This document shows positions 16,672 to 27,039 of a DNA stretch of 64,000 nt, one piece after another. The notes below the pieces were generated by a model, which saw only the letters and a list, made by a program, of their open reading frames with translations, was not told where the DNA came from and made no database searches. Numbering within the stretch: the stretch's first letter is position 1; each line of letters opens with the position of its first letter. This DNA comes from JAFAGO01 sp031987605 (GTDB lineage: Bacteria; Bacteroidota; Bacteroidia; Flavobacteriales; Weeksellaceae). The position numbers and the translations under genes were made by a program. The stretch covers positions 123,423 to 187,422 of the forward strand of contig DALZZF010000006.1 of assembly GCA_031987605.1 (NCBI GenBank). The letters run 5' to 3'.

Positions 16672-18948
16672 TTATTTCTCTGAAATAATAAGTGTAGAAG
16701 GAATTGAGGTCAGCCAAAGACTTTTGCTCTCTATAAGTTTTTTCCAACTTTTATGGCTAATCAGCATCAGATCCATTGTTTCTATAAATTCTTTTTCAAT
16801 CGTTACGGAATGATGGAGTGTGATGTGATTCGGAGCAATATGTTCTATATTTTTAATCAGCTCACGAATTTCTACATTTTTCTGAATTTGTCCTGCCGCA
16901 TCAAGAATCACTACCTGCGAATCGTTGTTATTAATAAAACGTTTTGCATATTCGATCAAATAAAAATCATTCAGGTCGAAAACAGGAATAAATATTTTAT
17001 CAGCACTTTCAAAATTTTTGTCCACCATAATCCCGATCGGAATATTGGTTTTATCCATAATTCCCAGCGTAAAATCATCGAATGGCGATGGGTTGAAGAT
17101 TGGCGTTTTTCCGGTAACGGTATTAATCAGTTTTTCGGGATTGATGATTTTTGTGGTAAAACCGAGGAGTTTACCCAAAATACTTCCTTCATAAATGGAT
17201 CTTCCCAGCATAATCAGCAGCAAATCGTAGTTTCCGCGGTTGGAAACATTAATTAGATCATTTTCAATATCGCTGGAAACTTTAAACAAAGTAGTCACCG
17301 ATAATTTTAAATCTTTGGAGGTTTCCAGCACTTCCTCGAACTGTTCTTCTTCATAAATATCAGCATCAAAGGAATGCAGTTCGGTTGCCGGCGCAATATT
17401 CATGGTAGTAATGCTTTTGTTTCCATTCATTTTATGGGTAAGATTGTCGGCAAGTTTCAGCAACGCACTTCCGGAATCGGGTTTATCAAAGGAGATGAGC
17501 ACTCTGTACTGGCTGTCGTTTTCATGTTCTACAACATCATTTTCGGATTTTTTTCCTTTAAATAAAAAATTAATGGCATCCAATGCAGGTCCTGTCATAA
17601 ACGTGGTGAACAACGCCATAATGACCATCATGGTAAAGATTTCCGGACTCAGAACACCGAGTTCAAAACCGATGTTCAGCACAATAAGTTCCATCAATCC
17701 TCTTGTATTCATCAGCGCACCAATGGTAAGACTGTCTTTCCAGCTCATTCGCAGGAATTTGGCAGTGAAAGCGCTTCCGACAAATTTTCCCAAAACGGCT
17801 ACCAGAATAATTAATCCTGCGGTAATCCAGAGATGACTGTCATTTAACAAACCGATTTGCGTGCGAAGTCCCGTAAATACGAAGAAAAGCGGAAGAAGCA
17901 TAATCATCGCCACATCTTCTACTTTTTCGATAAAGAGATTGCGGAATCGGGTGTTTTCGGGCATAATCGCACCTGCCATAAATGCTCCAAAAAGCGCATG
18001 AATCCCAATCACTTCCGTAGCATAAGCGGAAAGGATGAGCACGAGAAAAAAGATCGCAACAATTGCTTTGCTAATCACGCCTTTTCCCGTTTGTAATTCG
18101 GCAATTCTTTTCAAAAACGGACGCACAATCCGAATCATCAACAAAACATACACAATCGCCATTAAAATAACAAAAATTGAACTGCTGAAGGATCCTGCTT
18201 TTACAATCGCGATGACTGCCGCCAAAATACACCAAGCTGTAATATCGTCTGCTGCGGCACAGGTAATAACAACGGTTCCGAGTTTTGTTTTCTGTAAATT
18301 TCGTTCCTGTACAATTCTTGCCAAAACCGGAAATGCGGTTATACTCATCGCAATAGCCATAAACAAAGCAAATGAAGAGAACTGAACGCCTTCAGGAGCA
18401 AATTCGCGATACAAAAAATACGATAATCCTACGCCCAACGCAAAAGGAATGATGATGCTGGCATGACTAATCACCACCGCATCGTGTGCTTTTTTTCGAA
18501 GAACGCTTAAATCAAGCTCCATTCCCACGATAAACATAAAGAGAATCAAACCGATCTGGCTGAGAAACTGAAGGTTTCCAAGGGATTCTTTCGGAAAAAG
18601 GAAGGCGGAAAATTCAGGGAAATACAAACCGACCAGTGAAGGTCCCAGCACAATACCGGCAATCATTTCGCCAATTACGGCGGGCTGTTTTATTTTAATA
18701 CAAATCCATCCAAATAATCGTGCTGCAAGAATAATGGTAACAATCTGCGCTAAAAGCAACGCCAAAGGATGATGCAGATTGTCTTTAAAAGATTCCACAA
18801 AATTTTCCCACATGGAACCCTGCGTTACTTTGGCTACAATGTTTTGTCCGATTTCCAGCGTTTTCCCCTGCACAAAAAACCAATACATTAATGCTGAGAA
18901 AAATATAATGGTTGCCACATAAAAAATTCCGTTTCTGTACTTTGCCAT
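16672..18948 (-). CDS. CPA2-family cation:proton antiporter
   Basis: About 758 residues. The N-terminal part (about 60-460) is a Na+/H+ exchanger domain of the Kef/CPA2 type: VIGEMIAGIVLGPSL, QIGLILFMFIVGMELD, CAAADDITAWCIL with the paired Asp, and GALMNTRGLMELIVLN. The C-terminal 250 residues look like paired universal-stress-type domains rather than RCK/TrkA-N. ATG 18948 was chosen over 18990 because a CAGGA sequence precedes it and the first transmembrane segment then lies near the N-terminus. Confidence 0.88.
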   Translation of the reverse strand: MAKYRNGIFYVATIIFFSALMYWFFVQGKTLEIGQNIVAKVTQGSMWENFVESFKDNLHHPLALLLAQIVTIILAARLFGWICIKIKQPAVIGEMIAGIVLGPSLVGLYFPEFSAFLFPKESLGNLQFLSQIGLILFMFIVGMELDLSVLRKKAHDAVVISHASIIIPFALGVGLSYFLYREFAPEGVQFSSFALFMAIAMSITAFPVLARIVQERNLQKTKLGTVVITCAAADDITAWCILAAVIAIVKAGSFSSSIFVILMAIVYVLLMIRIVRPFLKRIAELQTGKGVISKAIVAIFFLVLILSAYATEVIGIHALFGAFMAGAIMPENTRFRNLFIEKVEDVAMIMLLPLFFVFTGLRTQIGLLNDSHLWITAGLIILVAVLGKFVGSAFTAKFLRMSWKDSLTIGALMNTRGLMELIVLNIGFELGVLSPEIFTMMVIMALFTTFMTGPALDAINFLFKGKKSENDVVEHENDSQYRVLISFDKPDSGSALLKLADNLTHKMNGNKSITTMNIAPATELHSFDADIYEEEQFEEVLETSKDLKLSVTTLFKVSSDIENDLINVSNRGNYDLLLIMLGRSIYEGSILGKLLGFTTKIINPEKLINTVTGKTPIFNPSPFDDFTLGIMDKTNIPIGIMVDKNFESADKIFIPVFDLNDFYLIEYAKRFINNNDSQVVILDAAGQIQKNVEIRELIKNIEHIAPNHITLHHSVTIEKEFIETMDLMLISHKSWKKLIESKSLWLTSIPSTLIISEK

Positions 18949-19047
18949 AATCCTGAGTTTTACAAAGCAAAATTTAAAAATTGGAGACAAAAAACCAATA
19001 GCAACAAAGCCAAATGCAGTGAAATCCTAATTTTTTGTAATGAAATT

Positions 19048-19755
19048 TCAGTGGCTGAATTTTTCTGCAAAAGAATTCCTGTAAACCTCGCTGATATGTA
19101 ATGAAACGGAGGTTTCTGTTCCGCTTTTTATATGTACTTCGTTATTGGAAAATGCTTTAACTGCTTGTATTGCCACAATTTCTTTTTTGTTGATCTGGGC
19201 AAATTCTTTTTCCGGAAGCAATTCCAAAAGGGTTTTGAAATTAATGTTTTTAAGGGTGATTTTTGTATGGTCAATCAAGACCACATCTTTATCGCGGCTG
19301 TCGATTTCGGATGCTTGAATGTACAGAATCTGATTGACCGCAATATGGCTTTTCCCAAAGTTGGAATTCCATTCGATAAATTTTTTTGGTGATTTTTCCA
19401 TGAGTTCCCAAACCTTTTCAAAAGCTTGCAGCAAACGTTCTTTTTTGATGGGTTTGCGCACATAATCCACTACATTCAGATCAAATGCCTCTGCCGCATA
19501 TTCTTTGTACGCCGTGGTGAAAATGATGTGTTTATCAGATATTTGTTCTGCCACCTGCAAACCATTAATTCCCGGCATTTCGATGTCCAGAATACACAAA
19601 TCGCACTCAATTTCCGGGATTTCTTCCAGAAAAATACGCGGATTGTTGAACGCTTTTACTACTTCTACCGATTCGATGGATTCGCAAAGCAATTTCAGAT
19701 AACTGATTGCCAAAAGCTCATCATCGAGTATAACGCACCTGATTGTATTTTTCAT
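19048..19755 (-). CDS. LytTR-family response regulator
   Basis: This 235-residue protein has a receiver domain (1-120) with acidic pair D11-D12, phosphoacceptor D57 in CILDIEMPG, T80 and K101 in YVRKP. The LytTR DNA-binding domain spans about 130-230. It is the second gene of an operon with the sensor kinase, overlapping its 3' end by 35 bp, so the pair is translationally coupled. Targets are unknown. Confidence 0.92.
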   Translation of the reverse strand: MKNTIRCVILDDELLAISYLKLLCESIESVEVVKAFNNPRIFLEEIPEIECDLCILDIEMPGINGLQVAEQISDKHIIFTTAYKEYAAEAFDLNVVDYVRKPIKKERLLQAFEKVWELMEKSPKKFIEWNSNFGKSHIAVNQILYIQASEIDSRDKDVVLIDHTKITLKNINFKTLLELLPEKEFAQINKKEIVAIQAVKAFSNNEVHIKSGTETSVSLHISEVYRNSFAEKFSH

Positions 19756-20479
19756 TGAGATTGATTTTCAAGTAGGCAGTATGGATATTATCGTTGATTT
19801 CTTTACGGATTTCAAAATTCTTTTTGTAGAGCATTTTAAGCCGCTGTTCCAGAGATTCCCCACCGAAACCGCTGTTTTTCTTTGCTAAAGGTGATTTTTG
19901 CGAAATTCTGTTTTCCACTTTTACCTCCAGAATTTTATTTTTCAGTGCCATGAAAACATAGATAAAAGAATCGTCTGCCAAAAAATCCGTGTGCTTAAAG
20001 GCGTTTTCAACAAAATCAACTGTAATGAGCGGCGCCAGCACTTTTTCGTTATAGGTTTCATCTTCCTGATCAATCTGCGATTTAATCCTGAAATTGAAAA
20101 GCGGATTCATTTTTATTTTATTGATTTCGATCAGGTTCACCGTGAAATCGAATTCACTTTTGGGTGTTACAAATTTTTCGCTGCTTTCATACAGAATATA
20201 ATCCAATACGCCGGAAAGTTTGTCTAATGAATTATAGGTTTGGTAGGCATGACTTTGTACAGAATTCAGAATATTTTTAAAAAGGTGAGGACTAAGTTTG
20301 GTTTCGATATAATCCAGACGCACATTGTTGAGGCGGTTTTGAAGTTTCTTTTTATCGGTTTCCAAAGCGGTGATTTCGCGGCGTAAATTTCTGTTTTTTA
20401 TCATCAGCCATGAAATCAGAGCGCCCAATAATAGCAGTATCAATAATAGGTTAAGCCAAAAATTCCAGGTATGCTCCAT
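19721..20479 (-). CDS. Sensor histidine kinase, LytS/YehU-type (PF06580)
   Basis: This 252-residue protein has one N-terminal transmembrane helix (about residues 7-27), a coiled segment (30-55) and the His_kinase domain with the phosphorylated His in KLSPHLFKNILNSVQSH. A divergent HATPase with LITVDFVENAFKH (N box) and NSGFGGESLEQRL (G box) follows. There is no periplasmic sensor domain, as in many short Bacteroidota LytS-like kinases. It forms a pair with the LytTR regulator. Confidence 0.9.
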   Translation of the reverse strand: MEHTWNFWLNLLLILLLLGALISWLMIKNRNLRREITALETDKKKLQNRLNNVRLDYIETKLSPHLFKNILNSVQSHAYQTYNSLDKLSGVLDYILYESSEKFVTPKSEFDFTVNLIEINKIKMNPLFNFRIKSQIDQEDETYNEKVLAPLITVDFVENAFKHTDFLADDSFIYVFMALKNKILEVKVENRISQKSPLAKKNSGFGGESLEQRLKMLYKKNFEIRKEINDNIHTAYLKINLNEKYNQVRYTR

Positions 20480-20782
20480 TTTTCTTCAAATTCTTTCCAA
20501 ATGTACAATATATTGGAAAAAAGGAAGAGGAAACCACTTTTTTCATTCCATATTTATTTCAGAACGACAACAAATCGCTAAAAACCAATCGTATTACGAA
20601 AAATGAACATTCAAAAATATAATAGGTTTCATTAATTTTTATACCATAAAAGCACGAGTTTTTATAGTTTTTCATATTGTTTTATAACGGTTTTTTTAAT
20701 TACAGTCAATCTCAAACCCGAATAAGTTAGGAGTAATATGAAAAAAAATCTTTGAAATTTGGATTAATAAGGAAACTCAAAA
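20480..20782 (-). other. Intergenic region, no feature recognised
   Basis: 300 bp of AT-rich sequence between two minus-strand genes. It must hold the promoter of the kinase operon, but I see no clear -33/-7 pair, hairpin or small gene. Confidence 0.3.
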
Positions 20783-21661
20783 TTAAAGATCTATCGCACT
20801 TTTGTAATTTCTCGGTGAAACACCTTCAATTCGTTTAAAGTACTTACCAAAAAAAGACTGTGACGGGAAATTCAGGCTGTCACTGATTTGCTGTATCGTC
20901 ATATCTGTGGATTTCAATAAGGCTTTTGCCTCAACGATGACATACTTTTCAATCCATTCGCTGGCAGAAATTCCGCTGCTATCTTTGATGACTTTTGAAA
21001 GGTATTTAGGAGTAAGGAAAAGTTTATCGGCATAAAAATCGAGACTTCTTTCTTCTTTGTGATGCTCCTGCAACAACGACAGGAATTTTTCCACCGTTAA
21101 TTGTTTTTTAGGTTTTGTTTCTTCTGTTTTCAAATTTTTGAGATGCACGGTATAGCCGAATGCATAAAAAAAAGCTTTGGTAAGGTGTTTGGCAATTTCC
21201 AGCCGATAAGGATTGTCAGTAAAGGCAATCGCACGCTGCAGCATTTTATAATAATCTGTAATCGCATCCAGTTCGGTATGGCTAAGAGAAACCGAAGGAT
21301 TGTTCTGGATGGAAATAAACATCGGAAGTCGTTCCTCTATGTTCAGGCTGTCTGTAAATCGGCTGGACATAACGATAAAAAGAGCCGAAAAATCATCGCT
21401 GATATATTCATATTCGAGAATCTGGTTGGGCAATATAATGATTAGCCCCGGTGAAGAAGTTTCATAGGTCTTCAGGTTAATTTTTCCTCGGGTTGTTCCT
21501 CTCAGGCAGATGATTGCTGTGGTTACATCTACTTTAAAAGGATAATTAAAAACAGAGCTGATGATCGGTTTATCAATAAGAATCAGATCGCTGCCCACGG
21601 AATTCTTTTCCATATCACTGATTTCCTCCTGCCAGTTAAATGGTAAAATACTCTTTTTCAT
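20783..21661 (-). CDS. AraC-family regulator, divergent from the efflux operon
   Basis: This 292-residue protein has an N-terminal sensing domain (about 20-170) and a C-terminal AraC domain with two HTH motifs: LDFYADKLFLTPKYLSKVIK and MTIQQISDSLNFPSQSFFGK, ending in the ISPRNYK-like signature. It is transcribed away from the tolC-like gene 188 bp to the right, the normal arrangement for a local regulator of an efflux operon. The effector is unknown. Confidence 0.88.
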   Translation of the reverse strand: MKKSILPFNWQEEISDMEKNSVGSDLILIDKPIISSVFNYPFKVDVTTAIICLRGTTRGKINLKTYETSSPGLIIILPNQILEYEYISDDFSALFIVMSSRFTDSLNIEERLPMFISIQNNPSVSLSHTELDAITDYYKMLQRAIAFTDNPYRLEIAKHLTKAFFYAFGYTVHLKNLKTEETKPKKQLTVEKFLSLLQEHHKEERSLDFYADKLFLTPKYLSKVIKDSSGISASEWIEKYVIVEAKALLKSTDMTIQQISDSLNFPSQSFFGKYFKRIEGVSPRNYKSAIDL

Positions 21662-21771
21662 AAGGTCAAATATCCAATATTTTTTCTTAATAAAATGGTA
21701 TTTTACAATAAAAGCGACTAATCGTCCAATTTTATGGGATAAATGACCTTTTACGAGATTTTATTCGCCAG

Positions 21772-21779
21772 TATTTTTG
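21772..21779 (+). promoter_or_regulatory. -7 box for the efflux operon
   Basis: TATTTTTG fits TAnnTTTG and lies 71 bp before the outer-membrane factor gene within the divergent gap. No matching -33 element is seen, as is common for activator-dependent promoters. Confidence 0.35.
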
Positions 21780-21849
21780 CAGAGTCGAAAAATTTTGAGA
21801 AGTAAGTTTCTTTTTCAAAATCTGGAAATCAATTTTAGTAAAAGGAATT

Positions 21850-23172
21850 ATGAAATTTAAAAAAAGAAATTCTGTTATTCTTACTTTGCTCTTGTTTTTA
21901 GTCATGTTTAAGCTGGGCTACGGACAGGACGGCAAAGAATATGAACTCACTCTGCAACAAGCATTACACAAAGCTTTGGGAAACCATCAGCAGCTTAAAG
22001 TTTCCGGTGCAAATATAGAAATCAGGAAGCAGCAGAAAGAAGTTTCAAAACTACAACAGCTTCCGTCTCTGACGTTTTCAGCAAATGCTTTTTATCTTGG
22101 TGATGTTTTGCTGTTAAATCCTGATTTTTCTAAAGTAGGATCGGCTGATTTACCCAATTTCGGGAACACTTTTGCCCTACAGGCTTCCCAGTTATTGTAT
22201 AAAGGAGGAGCTATAAAAAAATCCATTGAACTCGCAGATTTACAAACCCAATTAGCCGAGTTGGATCTGATTAGTAATGAACAGAACGTAAAGTTTCTGG
22301 TTACTTCCAATTACCTTGATATTTCCAAAATTATTAATCAGAAAAAAGTACTGGAACAAAATAAAATCCTGGTAGAACAGCGGCTGAAAAATGTGTCGAA
22401 ATTTTATGAGCAGGATATGGTTACCCGCAACGAACTAATCCGGGCAGAGCTGGATATTAAAAATCTGGAGCAGAACATTCTTGTGCTTAATAATAATCAT
22501 ATCGTGCTGAGCAACCGCCTGAGTTATGCTTTGGGTTTGCCAAATGATGTTTTAATTATTCCGACTGAAAACATTCAAGAGAAGTCATTAAGCACACTTC
22601 CGGATTATCTGCAGCTTGCGTATGAAAATCATCCGGCACTACAGTCTGCCCAAAAAAATATTGACATTGCCCAAAAGAATATCGACATTACCAAAACCGA
22701 ATTGCATCCGACACTTTCGGCTTTCGGGGCATATAATATGCAGCGGCCGCTTACCAGCACTACGCCCGCTCTTGATCTTTATAACAATACCTGGCAGGCA
22801 GGCGTAAGTCTTTCTTATAATATTGATAATCTGTACAAAACCAAACGTAAAGTAAAAGCCGGAACCCTTCAGAAAAATATGCTGGAAGAAAGCATGGAAC
22901 TTTCCCGACAGAATATTGATATGGAAGTAACCGCCGCGTATGTGAAATATAATGAAGCCGTACAACAGGCAGAACTTTTGCGTGAAAGCCAAAGGCTGGC
23001 AAATGAAAACTACAATATCATCGAAGCCAAATACCTGAATCAACTGGCAATTACTGCAGAAATGACCGATGCGGCAAATGCCAAGCTAAATGCAGAACTT
23101 CAGTATGCGAATGCTGAGATCAATGTGTTATTCCAATATTACAACCTGCTGAAAAGTACCGGGACCTTATAA
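21850..23172 (+). CDS. TolC-family outer-membrane efflux protein
   Basis: This 440-residue protein has a signal peptide (about 1-25, cut after FKLGYGQ) and two TolC-type halves rich in long helices, the first with LTLQQALHKALGNHQQLK. The sequence NIDIAQKNIDITKTELHP marks the second repeat. It forms the outer-membrane duct of a tripartite pump with the two following genes, which lie 39 bp and 30 bp apart. Confidence 0.92.
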   Translation: MKFKKRNSVILTLLLFLVMFKLGYGQDGKEYELTLQQALHKALGNHQQLKVSGANIEIRKQQKEVSKLQQLPSLTFSANAFYLGDVLLLNPDFSKVGSADLPNFGNTFALQASQLLYKGGAIKKSIELADLQTQLAELDLISNEQNVKFLVTSNYLDISKIINQKKVLEQNKILVEQRLKNVSKFYEQDMVTRNELIRAELDIKNLEQNILVLNNNHIVLSNRLSYALGLPNDVLIIPTENIQEKSLSTLPDYLQLAYENHPALQSAQKNIDIAQKNIDITKTELHPTLSAFGAYNMQRPLTSTTPALDLYNNTWQAGVSLSYNIDNLYKTKRKVKAGTLQKNMLEESMELSRQNIDMEVTAAYVKYNEAVQQAELLRESQRLANENYNIIEAKYLNQLAITAEMTDAANAKLNAELQYANAEINVLFQYYNLLKSTGTL

Positions 23173-23211
23173 AACGAATTTTGAAATTATAGTTTACTCA
23201 ATAATAGAATT

Positions 23212-24381
23212 ATGTCTGAAGAAAAAAATAACAATAGTGAACAAAGTTCCGGAAACCAAAATCAGGAACAGCAAGCAGCACAGCAAAATACCGAAAGCCA
23301 ACAGCCGGAAGATCTTAAAGCCCGTTCAAAAAACAGGCTGAAAGTTGGTCTTGTCAACCTGATTACTTTCGTGGTTATTGCGGGATTGTTCTTGTGGATC
23401 GTTAAAAAATATTTCCACATCGGGGAGACTGATTTTACCAATGCAGCACAGGTGGAGGAATTCATCAATCCGGTGAATGCAAGGGTTTCCGCTTATATTA
23501 AAGAGATCCGATTCATCGAACATCAGCCCGTAAAAAAGGGTGATACTTTGATTATTTTGGATAATCGCGAAATCCTTACGCAGCTTGGTCAGGCAGAAGC
23601 TGCTTATCAGAATGCACTGGCTGCCAAAAATGTAACATTGTCTACAGTGAATACCGTTGCCAATAACATCAGTGTAACTGCAGCCAATATTGCCGGAGCA
23701 AAAGCCCGTATGGAAAATGCATCTAAAAACCTGAAACGTTACGAAAACCTTGTTAAAGCGGAAGCTGTGACCCGCTTCCAGTACGACCAGATCAGGACAG
23801 AGTATGATGTGGCGAAGGCATCGTATGAGGTACTCGTCAAGCAAAAAGAATCAGCAGGACTCTCCACAACAGAAACCAAATCCAGACTGGCGCTGAACGA
23901 TGCGGAGATTACCCGCACCAAAGCGGCATTGGATATGGCAAAACTTAATCTTTCCTATACTATTATTACCGCTCCTTATGACGGAGTAATGGGAAGACGT
24001 ACCATCAATGAAGGTCAGCTGTTGCAACAGTCCGGAATGCAGGTGGCAACCATTGTTCTCAACAGTATTAAGTGGGTAACGGCCAACTTTCTGGAAAGCC
24101 AGATGCCGAAAATTGCCATCGGAAACAAGATCAAACTTACCGCTGATGCTTTAGGCGGACAGGAATTTGAAGGGATTGTTACAGCGATTTCCGCCGCAAC
24201 GGGAGCACGATATTCTGCAGTGCCTACCGATAACAGCACCGGAAACTTCGTAAAAGTACAGCAGCGTATTCCGGTTCGCATTGAATTTACCGATAAAAAT
24301 AAAAAAGAAGAGATACAAAAACTTAGAGCAGGGATGAATATGAATATTTATCTCGAAGAACACCAGACAGAAAAGAAGTAG
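23212..24381 (+). CDS. HlyD/EmrA-family membrane fusion protein
   Basis: This 389-residue protein starts with an unusually Gln/Asn-rich cytosolic segment (about 1-40). A transmembrane helix follows (about 45-65), then a split biotinyl-lipoyl domain (VNARVSAYIKEIRFIEHQPV and ITAPYDGVMGRRTINEGQLL) around a coiled-coil hairpin (about 115-235), and a beta-barrel domain. It bridges the inner-membrane carrier to the TolC-like protein, as EmrA does. Confidence 0.92.
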   Translation: MSEEKNNNSEQSSGNQNQEQQAAQQNTESQQPEDLKARSKNRLKVGLVNLITFVVIAGLFLWIVKKYFHIGETDFTNAAQVEEFINPVNARVSAYIKEIRFIEHQPVKKGDTLIILDNREILTQLGQAEAAYQNALAAKNVTLSTVNTVANNISVTAANIAGAKARMENASKNLKRYENLVKAEAVTRFQYDQIRTEYDVAKASYEVLVKQKESAGLSTTETKSRLALNDAEITRTKAALDMAKLNLSYTIITAPYDGVMGRRTINEGQLLQQSGMQVATIVLNSIKWVTANFLESQMPKIAIGNKIKLTADALGGQEFEGIVTAISAATGARYSAVPTDNSTGNFVKVQQRIPVRIEFTDKNKKEEIQKLRAGMNMNIYLEEHQTEKK

Positions 24382-24411
24382 TAATCTGTAAGAATTTGAT
24401 AAAGAAAGAAA

Positions 24412-26025
24412 ATGTATAACAGGGGATTATTTCATAAATGGGTACCGGGGATTGTCATGCTCCTGCTGTTTTTCCTGATTTTGGTAATATTCTTAATGAC
24501 CAATCCTATCTATTCCGCCAATATGGGACTGATGGTAAGCAGTACAGGGATTATAGTGGAATATTTAACCTGGGCGACATTTGCCGGAACCATAGGAATG
24601 GGCGTTGCCATTCCGTTCATTATGCGGTTCAAGATGCGATTTCGTGCCAAAGAGTTGATGCTGGCTTCACTGTTGAGTATGGCGGTGCTTTCCATTGTTA
24701 TTGCCGAAACCACCTCTGCCGAAGTTATTGTAGCTTCCTGTTTTCTTTTTGGTTTTATGAAGATGTTCGGAATGGTAGAAGTTGTCTTACCGATACGGAG
24801 TATCTTAAGCCCGGATGGAAATAACGGCGCTTTTTACTCCAAATTTTATCCTATCGCTATCGGTGTAGGGCAATTAAGCAGTCCTTTTGTTGCAAAGCTG
24901 GCATTGGGAAGCAACTGGCAGATGCTGCATTACTATTCTGCAATGTTGTTTCTTGCCACGGCGTTGTTGTGTGTCATCATTATGCACAATCTTCGTTTTG
25001 CTCCAAAAATGTCTTTGAAGGGAATAGACTGGTTAGGTGCTGTGTTGTTTGGTATTCCATTAATGTGCTTTTCGTATATCGTCATTTTCGGGAAGCAGCA
25101 GGATTGGTTCAATTCACAGAATATTATGTATGCGGTTGCAGGTATGGTCGTTTCTGTCGCTTTGTTGTTATGGAGGGAACTTAGTATTGAAAATCCACTG
25201 CTGAAGTTTAAAATTTACAAAATAAGTGATGTACGTATTGGTTTGCTGTTATTGATAGGGCAGGGGATTTTTATGGGAGCCTCTTCGCTGCAGGCGATAT
25301 ATACCTCTGCCATTTTAGGGTATAACTGGATACAGAATGCATCGCTGAGCCTGATGATGGTTCCGGGAATCGTGATTGCCGGTTTAGTCGCCTTCCACTG
25401 GACCAAAAACAATATACCACTCAAAATGTATATATTTTCATGTTTTGCTTCTTATATTATTTATTATACGATGCTGTATTTTATAATGGTTCCGGGGTTA
25501 AACATTGAAAGTTTTATCCTGCCGCAACTGTTTAACGGCTATGGAATGGGGGGATTGTTTATTTCATTATGGGTCTATACACTGGGAAAGGTGCCGCAGC
25601 AGGACATGCTTCCTTCCGTAGCCCCGGTGATGGTATTCAGGAGTATTATCTGTACAGCATTTTTTACCGGATTTTTCAGCTGGGCACAATATGCATTACA
25701 AGTGGAAAGCGTGAATAATCTCGCCTTTTATTTTGATCTGAATGCAATGGCTTTGGATCCTACTATCGGTAATTTGGGTTCTGTACAATTGGGAGCTGTC
25801 TTGGCTGCCAACAAAAAACTTATCGGCTATGTGCTGATTGTCGGTTTTGCTTTTCTGACCTTTATTTTCTTCCATCAGTTTGGTGCTTACCGAAGCAGAT
25901 TAGACCATAACAGACAATTATGGAATCAGTGGAAGAACAGGAAAGGAAAGACAAAAGGCAGGCTTAGCAACGAAGAAAAAGAAGATCTTCAGGAGGACAT
26001 CGGGGAGATTGCGGGTGTATTGTAA
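24412..26025 (+). CDS. MFS drug/solute exporter (DHA2-like, probable 14 TM)
   Basis: This 537-residue protein has about 14 hydrophobic segments from residue 12 to 505. The layout matches EmrB-like partners of HlyD proteins, though the classical motif A is weak. The C-terminal tail is long and charged (Arg/Lys/Glu, about 505-537). Third gene of the pump operon. Substrate unknown. Confidence 0.85.
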   Translation: MYNRGLFHKWVPGIVMLLLFFLILVIFLMTNPIYSANMGLMVSSTGIIVEYLTWATFAGTIGMGVAIPFIMRFKMRFRAKELMLASLLSMAVLSIVIAETTSAEVIVASCFLFGFMKMFGMVEVVLPIRSILSPDGNNGAFYSKFYPIAIGVGQLSSPFVAKLALGSNWQMLHYYSAMLFLATALLCVIIMHNLRFAPKMSLKGIDWLGAVLFGIPLMCFSYIVIFGKQQDWFNSQNIMYAVAGMVVSVALLLWRELSIENPLLKFKIYKISDVRIGLLLLIGQGIFMGASSLQAIYTSAILGYNWIQNASLSLMMVPGIVIAGLVAFHWTKNNIPLKMYIFSCFASYIIYYTMLYFIMVPGLNIESFILPQLFNGYGMGGLFISLWVYTLGKVPQQDMLPSVAPVMVFRSIICTAFFTGFFSWAQYALQVESVNNLAFYFDLNAMALDPTIGNLGSVQLGAVLAANKKLIGYVLIVGFAFLTFIFFHQFGAYRSRLDHNRQLWNQWKNRKGKTKGRLSNEEKEDLQEDIGEIAGVL

Positions 26026-26048
26026 TTATCTGTATAGCGTTTTAAGTT

Positions 26049-26978
26049 TTGAAAATAATAAAATTAACCACTTTTTTAGTCGTAATAATATCTTTTATAG
26101 CTCGTATATATGCTCAAAAAAGAGATACCATGTATATCGGTGAATATCCTCAAAAATTAAGGATACTGAGCTATGTTTCCACAAGTTTTGTTCAGTTAAC
26201 CGATGATAAAAGGCATTTTACTCCAAATTATCCACTTAATGCAGGGGTAGGTTTTGCGGTGAAAAATACCATCTTCGGAGCACAGGCAGGCTATGGTTTT
26301 ATTCCTCTAAAAGATAACGACAAATATGGAAAATCTAAAATGCTGGATTTGCAGCTGCATAATTATGGTCGAAAAATGATTTTCGATGTTTTTTTTCAAA
26401 ATTACAAAGGATTTTACAATGAAAGGAAAATCGGGGAAGTTGAGGATGTTTTCCCGGATATGTCCGTAATGCAGATTGGCGGAGAGACTACTTATATTTT
26501 CAATAATGAAAGGTTTTCAAGTAAAGCAGCCTTCGACCTGAGCGAATTGCAGTTTCGTTCTGCAGGCAGCTGGCTTTTAGGAGGTGGAATCTATTACTTT
26601 AGAGTGAAAGGTTTGAAAAATAATGAAGATGAAAACACCTGTAATGTTGAAAATATCCAGATGGGAGTGAATGGCGGATATGGCTATTCCTGGGTTGTAA
26701 ATAATCGATGGATGGTTTCTGTAATGGCAAAAGCCGGTGCAAATTTCGGGAATGATCCCGAAGAAATAGGAAATGGGAAAGTTGAGGTTTATCCAACAGC
26801 AATAGCACGCTTTTCAGGTAATTATCATAAGAACGACTGGGGTGTTTCTATGGTAATTATTATTGGTAATAAGTCGGTTTATCCTCTTACAAAAGATAAA
26901 CTAAATCTCACAGATGTTTCGATGCAACTTTCTTATATAAAACATTTAGACCATCTTTTTAAACGTAAGAATAAATGA
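26049..26978 (+). CDS. DUF4421-like secreted / outer-membrane protein
   Basis: 309 residues with a signal peptide ending near IARIYAQ (residue 22). The rest alternates short amphipathic strands (FGAQAGYGFIPL, YGRKMIFDVFFQNYKGFY, GVNGGYGYSWV), as in small outer-membrane beta barrels. It resembles the Bacteroidota family DUF4421. The start is TTG at 26049, because no ATG precedes the signal peptide. It lies 23 bp after the MFS gene, so it is the fourth gene of the efflux operon. Confidence 0.65.
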   Translation: MKIIKLTTFLVVIISFIARIYAQKRDTMYIGEYPQKLRILSYVSTSFVQLTDDKRHFTPNYPLNAGVGFAVKNTIFGAQAGYGFIPLKDNDKYGKSKMLDLQLHNYGRKMIFDVFFQNYKGFYNERKIGEVEDVFPDMSVMQIGGETTYIFNNERFSSKAAFDLSELQFRSAGSWLLGGGIYYFRVKGLKNNEDENTCNVENIQMGVNGGYGYSWVVNNRWMVSVMAKAGANFGNDPEEIGNGKVEVYPTAIARFSGNYHKNDWGVSMVIIIGNKSVYPLTKDKLNLTDVSMQLSYIKHLDHLFKRKNK

Positions 26979-27039
26979 ATTCCCGAAATAAAAAATACTA
27001 CAAACGACTTTTACTTTATGGATATTAGTCTGTTTAGTA

